10,653 nucleotides of DNA from CAYRJA01 sp964424455. GTDB lineage: Bacteria; Bacteroidota; Bacteroidia; Chitinophagales; UBA10324. The notes under the pieces are model-generated. The model ran no database searches. It saw nothing but the letters and a program-made list of their open reading frames with translations, and was not told where the DNA came from. A program made the translations under genes and the position numbers. The DNA lies in assembly GCA_964424455.1 (NCBI GenBank), contig CAYRJA010000107.1, positions 1 through 10,653 of the forward strand, read 5' to 3'. The first letter of the stretch is position 1. Each line of letters opens with the position of its first letter. Of the stretch, positions 8,201 through 10,653 are shown in pieces.

Positions 8201-9737
8201 GGCGAACAGTAATCAGTTCCTTTGATTCATCATAATAAATAAAACCATCCTCCACTAACTTGTAAAGTACGCGACGAACAGTTTCAGAATTGTATTTCGG
8301 ATTTATACTTTTTGCAAACTCATCCGAGTAGAACTCTTTGGTGGCGTGATCGTCCGTATATTTCTTGATGCTGTTAATAATGTTGTAGTCAGCAATATTC
8401 TGATACTTGTCAAAATTTCTTTTCTCAAAGTAGTTATAAGATTCCCATGTGGCGGAGGTGTTTCCGGCGCCAAATATTTGTTTGATGTAAATGGTTGGTT
8501 CGCTGAGATTCCAATAAATACCATCAGCATAAATTTCATACTGATGATATGAATCAAAGAAAGCTGATTTGGAAATACCCTGCTCGCCGCGCAGCACTAC
8601 AAGCTGCTTTGTGCTGAACCGGTAGCGAAAGGAAGCGCCATTGTGGTAAATGGAATCTTTCCCTTCGTAAATAGAAACTTCCGCCTGTATAGAATTGATT
8701 TGGTCAAATGCTTTAATGCTGAACTCGTTCGCCAATGCCTTTACTCCGATTTGTCCGTCAAAGCGTTTTAAGGTAAGCTCTGCCCGATTTTCTTTGTCAC
8801 CGGTGGCGCTTACTTTAGCTCCCTGCATCTGAAATCCACCAACCAATCTGGCATTGTCCGCCAGGTTTTCAATCACTAAATTTTTGTTGTAGGAATTAAA
8901 TCGGGGATAACTGGAAGCCGAAGGTTTGTTATTAGCAAGCAGTTTATCCTGAAACCTTCCCATCAGTTCTTTTTTCACAAATGGCTGATACAATATAAAT
9001 GCAGTGTCCACTGAATATTCCGAACGCTCGCAGTCAACAGTGTAACGGTTGAAACGAGTTGTAACATCTGTTGCATCCAACCCTGCCCGCTTCCAGTTAA
9101 CAATTCCTTTTTTTCCAATCCACTTTTGTTCATAAGGAAAATAAGTTCCGGAAGTTTCGTGGATATACATTGTATCACCGGTAGTATATGCTTTCAGCGA
9201 TAAATCAGAAAAAGTAACGTAGGGTGCGTTGTTTTTGTACCCGATATTGTAATCACTGTTGGTGGACTGCCAGGTGCGGGCAACAGATTTCGTAAACGAA
9301 TTATCTGTAAACAGATTGATGGAAAAGGTCATGAATAAATCAAAAGGTTTATTATTTCCTTTCTGCAGATTGGCAATCACCTGAGTCACTACATCGTACC
9401 ACTCATCAAAAGTGCCGGGACTGAGTTTACTGTTCTGAAAAGCTACCAGCGCCTGAAAGTATTCTTTAAAATAAGGAATGGTGAGCATCTTGCGCTCGCG
9501 CATCGTATTGGCAATTTCAATGATAGAATTTTTTTGAATGGAAGAAAAAGCTACCCAGTTTTTTTCAAAAACTTTTCCTATTTCAATACACTCATCGTTA
9601 CGAGTCAGTTCAAGAAAAGCTCTCACTTCAGCAGGGAATTTTGTTTGGTCAGTAGTGAATTGGTTGGGATTAGTTTGTGCAAAAACAGAAGTGTAACAGC
9701 AAAAAAGAAAAAGTGAGAGGAGAAAAGAAATCCGCAT
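5274..9737 (-). CDS. Giant exported beta-rich protein of unknown function (1487 residues)
   Basis: I do not recognise a named function. The N-terminus has a Sec signal peptide: MR, a hydrophobic core, and a likely signal peptidase I site after SVFA (residue 20). The cysteines at 13-14 do not form a lipobox. Residues about 30-155 look helical. The rest is mostly alternating polar/hydrophobic strands, with a helical winged-helix-like segment at 462-525, another helical stretch near 1285-1340, and a lysine-rich tail. A motif recurs: GIVNWKRAGL (211-220), GKGSINYL (773-780) and GSGTVDWADA (865-874), each followed by a similar strand pattern; the last two belong to units of about 90 residues (LDNRGLRGKG and LTPKGLQGSG). 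YGGKGSY (754-760) and GIFPDIT (725-731) resemble segments I associate with large uncharacterised Bacteroidota proteins, from memory only. It probably sits in the periplasm or on the outer membrane. Its ATG overlaps the prmA stop (TAATG), suggesting coupled translation. No frameshift is seen. Confidence 0.85.
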   Translation of the reverse strand: MRISFLLSLFLFCCYTSVFAQTNPNQFTTDQTKFPAEVRAFLELTRNDECIEIGKVFEKNWVAFSSIQKNSIIEIANTMRERKMLTIPYFKEYFQALVAFQNSKLSPGTFDEWYDVVTQVIANLQKGNNKPFDLFMTFSINLFTDNSFTKSVARTWQSTNSDYNIGYKNNAPYVTFSDLSLKAYTTGDTMYIHETSGTYFPYEQKWIGKKGIVNWKRAGLDATDVTTRFNRYTVDCERSEYSVDTAFILYQPFVKKELMGRFQDKLLANNKPSASSYPRFNSYNKNLVIENLADNARLVGGFQMQGAKVSATGDKENRAELTLKRFDGQIGVKALANEFSIKAFDQINSIQAEVSIYEGKDSIYHNGASFRYRFSTKQLVVLRGEQGISKSAFFDSYHQYEIYADGIYWNLSEPTIYIKQIFGAGNTSATWESYNYFEKRNFDKYQNIADYNIINSIKKYTDDHATKEFYSDEFAKSINPKYNSETVRRVLYKLVEDGFIYYDESKELITVRQKALNYVLYNRKFMDYDIIKITSQTDSINAKIDLLSYNMDVKGVKDVLLSDSNFVVVLPAKDSIRIKKNRDMDFNGKMFAGRVDLYGKGFGLNYADWRVSLPNVDTLLINLPNGQYDKFGSPVLVPIHSYIEHLTGTLTIDGKVNKSGRKRNWAMPSLKSDQNSFVYYERESIFKSIYKKDKFYFELDPFEFDSLNAFKPSKVSFSGKLVSAGIFPDITDRIGIQQDLSLGFLIRRTGISLYGGKGSYTNQISLDNRGLRGKGSINYLPSVTKSEDIIFYPDSLYARAQSFEMKVTTYQGVDFPSVTGVNDYIHWKPYSDSMIVTMDSIPFKLFDSETQMVGSVVLTPKGLQGSGTVDWADATLKSSSINFGKNKMNSDTSEFTIKSIDPKKFALRTTDVNAKIDFDKMVGEFKSNTEESATELPYNLYRTSMNEFKWDMAKKFLTFKAPVGTEGNFVSTHPEQDSLTFTGTSAKYSLTDFILKVNEVPYIRVADASIIPDSGKVVVEPDAKMQTLLKAKLIADTTNEFHNFYNVTANVYGKTNFKASGDYDFFFKNGIKQKINFGEIGTYKEDKKNWNTYAKSVIDSQKFFLIPKVYFRGEVNIKSAVEPLNFNGYARLQLSNPNIKSEWFTINNEFTRDSSLIYYKDPENTAKRDVTTGIVFANDSSDLYTSFFNAKKSSKDRNIFIANGIVFYDEQTKEFIAGDADKILNEARRGNILKYNDASGKVYAEGKMEMGLNFGLVDIQSAGYVKTDVQKNKYDFKLLMGLQFNIKDDLLEMLGKSVLASNFSQEDVDYFSDDFTKTIPEFIDKKDDKKFDEKMNKEGTFKRPVDSKFTIFFTDLHLVWNRESKSFYSKGPIGIAYIGNVAVNRVLQGAMLEIGYKKGGDYMNLYIPGDEGKYFFFYYQNNNMQILSGDRNFNVALDAIDPEKRRTKTDDGKVYQYNKGSENKKNSFISKMQYYETGKTEISPNKK

Positions 9738-10573
9738 TATTGGTTTGTGTGTTTTAGAAAAGTTAATGCCAGCCAGTTGCCATTCGTCTTTTTATCACTG
9801 AATGTAAGACCTGCTTTTTCTGCTTCGTGAATCATACTTTGTTCGTCACTCAGCAAAAAGCCGCTGCAATATAATTTACCATTTGGTTTAAGTGAGATAG
9901 AGATTTCAACGAAGTGTTTAACAAGGATATTGTAATTGATATTGGCGAGAATAATATCAAACAGCTGTGCAGCAAAATCTTTTGCTTCACCATGAATTGC
10001 TTTTACATTGGAGATATTATTCGATGAAAAATTTTCAAGGCAGTTTTTGTATGCCCACTCCTCGTTGTCAATAGCGAGAACTTCTTTTGCTCCTAATTTG
10101 GAAGCAAGAATGGAAAGTATTCCGGTCCCACTCCCGAAATCCAAAACCGATTTCTCAAAAAACTTCTTTCTGTCGTCCAGCATCAGTTGAATCATCATTG
10201 CTGTAGTTTCATGATGACCTGTACCGAACGACATCTTTGGGTCAACGATAATTTCGTAAGGATAGTTTGCCGGCGAATGAAAACCTGCCCGAATCATTAC
10301 TTCGTTATTAATTACAACCGGCTGAAAATTTTTCTCCCACTCTTCGTTCCAGTTTTTTTCACCAATAACTTCAACCGTAAATGAAATACCGCCTGAAACT
10401 TTATTGAGCAATTGCTGAAGTTGTACCTCGTTGTATGACGATTCAGGAACAAATGCCTTCAAACCACCAGTTGTTTCCTCGAATCCTTCAAAACCAAAAT
10501 CGGAGAGCCATGCAATCAAAATTTGTTTGAGATCTTTATCTGTAATAGAAAAGAAAATGGAGATATAGTTCAT
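9737..10573 (-). CDS. prmA: Ribosomal protein L11 methyltransferase
   Basis: PrmA is a cytoplasmic SAM-dependent enzyme that methylates ribosomal protein L11 at several sites. From ATG 10573 it has 278 residues, close to the family norm. The N-terminal substrate-recognition domain (about 1-60) has FGFEGFEETTGGLKAFV. It is followed by the linker EKNWNEEWEKNFQPV (72-86) and IIVDPKMSFGTGHHETT (108-124), both diagnostic of PrmA. The Rossmann methyltransferase domain shows motif I VLDFGSGTGILSI (143-155), the acidic SAM-ribose residue in AIDNEEW (Asp169) and ILANINYNIL (208-217), the expected active-site loop. The frame could begin three codons earlier at a TTG, but MNYISIFFSI is the natural N-terminus. 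Its TAA shares one base with the ATG of the giant exported protein. A palindrome occupies its leader. It looks like the first gene of the operon. Confidence 0.96.
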   Translation of the reverse strand: MNYISIFFSITDKDLKQILIAWLSDFGFEGFEETTGGLKAFVPESSYNEVQLQQLLNKVSGGISFTVEVIGEKNWNEEWEKNFQPVVINNEVMIRAGFHSPANYPYEIIVDPKMSFGTGHHETTAMMIQLMLDDRKKFFEKSVLDFGSGTGILSILASKLGAKEVLAIDNEEWAYKNCLENFSSNNISNVKAIHGEAKDFAAQLFDIILANINYNILVKHFVEISISLKPNGKLYCSGFLLSDEQSMIHEAEKAGLTFSDKKTNGNWLALTFLKHTNQ

Positions 10574-10581
10574 TAGTATCA

Positions 10582-10615
10582 ATGCAATTTACAATTGTAA
10601 GTGGTATTGTTGCAT
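10582..10615. promoter_or_regulatory. Palindrome nested in an inverted repeat upstream of prmA
   Basis: TTACAATTGTAA (10589-10600) is a perfect 12-base palindrome starting 15 bases from the prmA ATG. It lies between ATGCAA (10582-10587) and TTGCAT (10610-10615), a 6-base inverted repeat. It could be a dimeric repressor site or a leader hairpin. On the minus strand TAGTTTTC (10624-10617), one mismatch from the -7 consensus, lies just upstream, which would place the palindrome in the early leader. AT-rich palindromes of this size can occur by chance, so function is unproven. Confidence 0.3.
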
Positions 10616-10653
10616 GAAAACTACAAGTAAAGGCAGGTAAGTATAAAAGAAAA

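Noticed and set aside
5267..9716. Several short open frames in other frames or on the opposite strand within the giant exported-protein gene (for example near 5370-5579, 6952-7188, 8303-8557, 9534-9716)
   Set aside because: They lie wholly or almost wholly inside a continuous, intact 1487-codon gene, have no recognisable domains and no convincing start signals; they are frame shadows.
10008..10384. Two small plus-strand frames inside prmA
   Set aside because: They are antisense to conserved PrmA motifs and encode nothing recognisable.

Overview
The window looks like a chromosomal segment of a Bacteroidota bacterium. Three things point there: candidate promoters of the TAnnTTTG type instead of TATAAT, A-rich leaders with no clear Shine-Dalgarno, and a very large exported beta-rich protein of a kind I associate with this phylum. 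Base composition is AT-rich. I cannot place it below phylum level with confidence.

Left part (1-1702). The first 735 bases hold the N-terminal half of a sodium:solute symporter on the minus strand, cut by the window edge. Next, also on the minus strand, is an intact IS200-like / REP-associated tyrosine transposase (RAYT) of 157 residues. Between it and aspS lies a noncoding gap of about 315 bases, which is not empty. It contains a roughly 196-base mirror-symmetric cluster of hairpins (1427-1622). Each half carries an inner hairpin with loop GTA, a conserved TTGGTAACAG, a CAACCC block and an outer hairpin, and the halves point away from each other. The stems differ in sequence but keep pairing. 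This resembles a REP/BIME-type unit with its neighbouring RAYT and is the most interesting noncoding signal here.

Middle part (1703-5193). aspS (aspartyl-tRNA synthetase) and rnz (tRNA 3'-processing ribonuclease Z) are on the plus strand, each with its own candidate promoter and a very short leader. rnz converges on plsY (membrane glycerol-3-phosphate acyltransferase), with only 7 bases between the stop codons.

Right part (5274-10573). prmA (ribosomal protein L11 methyltransferase) is followed by a 1487-residue exported protein of unknown function, both on the minus strand. They overlap by one base (TAATG), so they are probably cotranscribed and translationally coupled. plsY follows 80 bases downstream on the same strand and may belong to the same transcript or have its own promoter.

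Most genes are housekeeping (tRNA charging, tRNA maturation, phospholipid synthesis, ribosomal protein methylation). The accessory or undescribed content is the RAYT with its hairpin element and the giant exported protein. I found no CRISPR array, rRNA or tRNA gene, phage module or recognised defence system.
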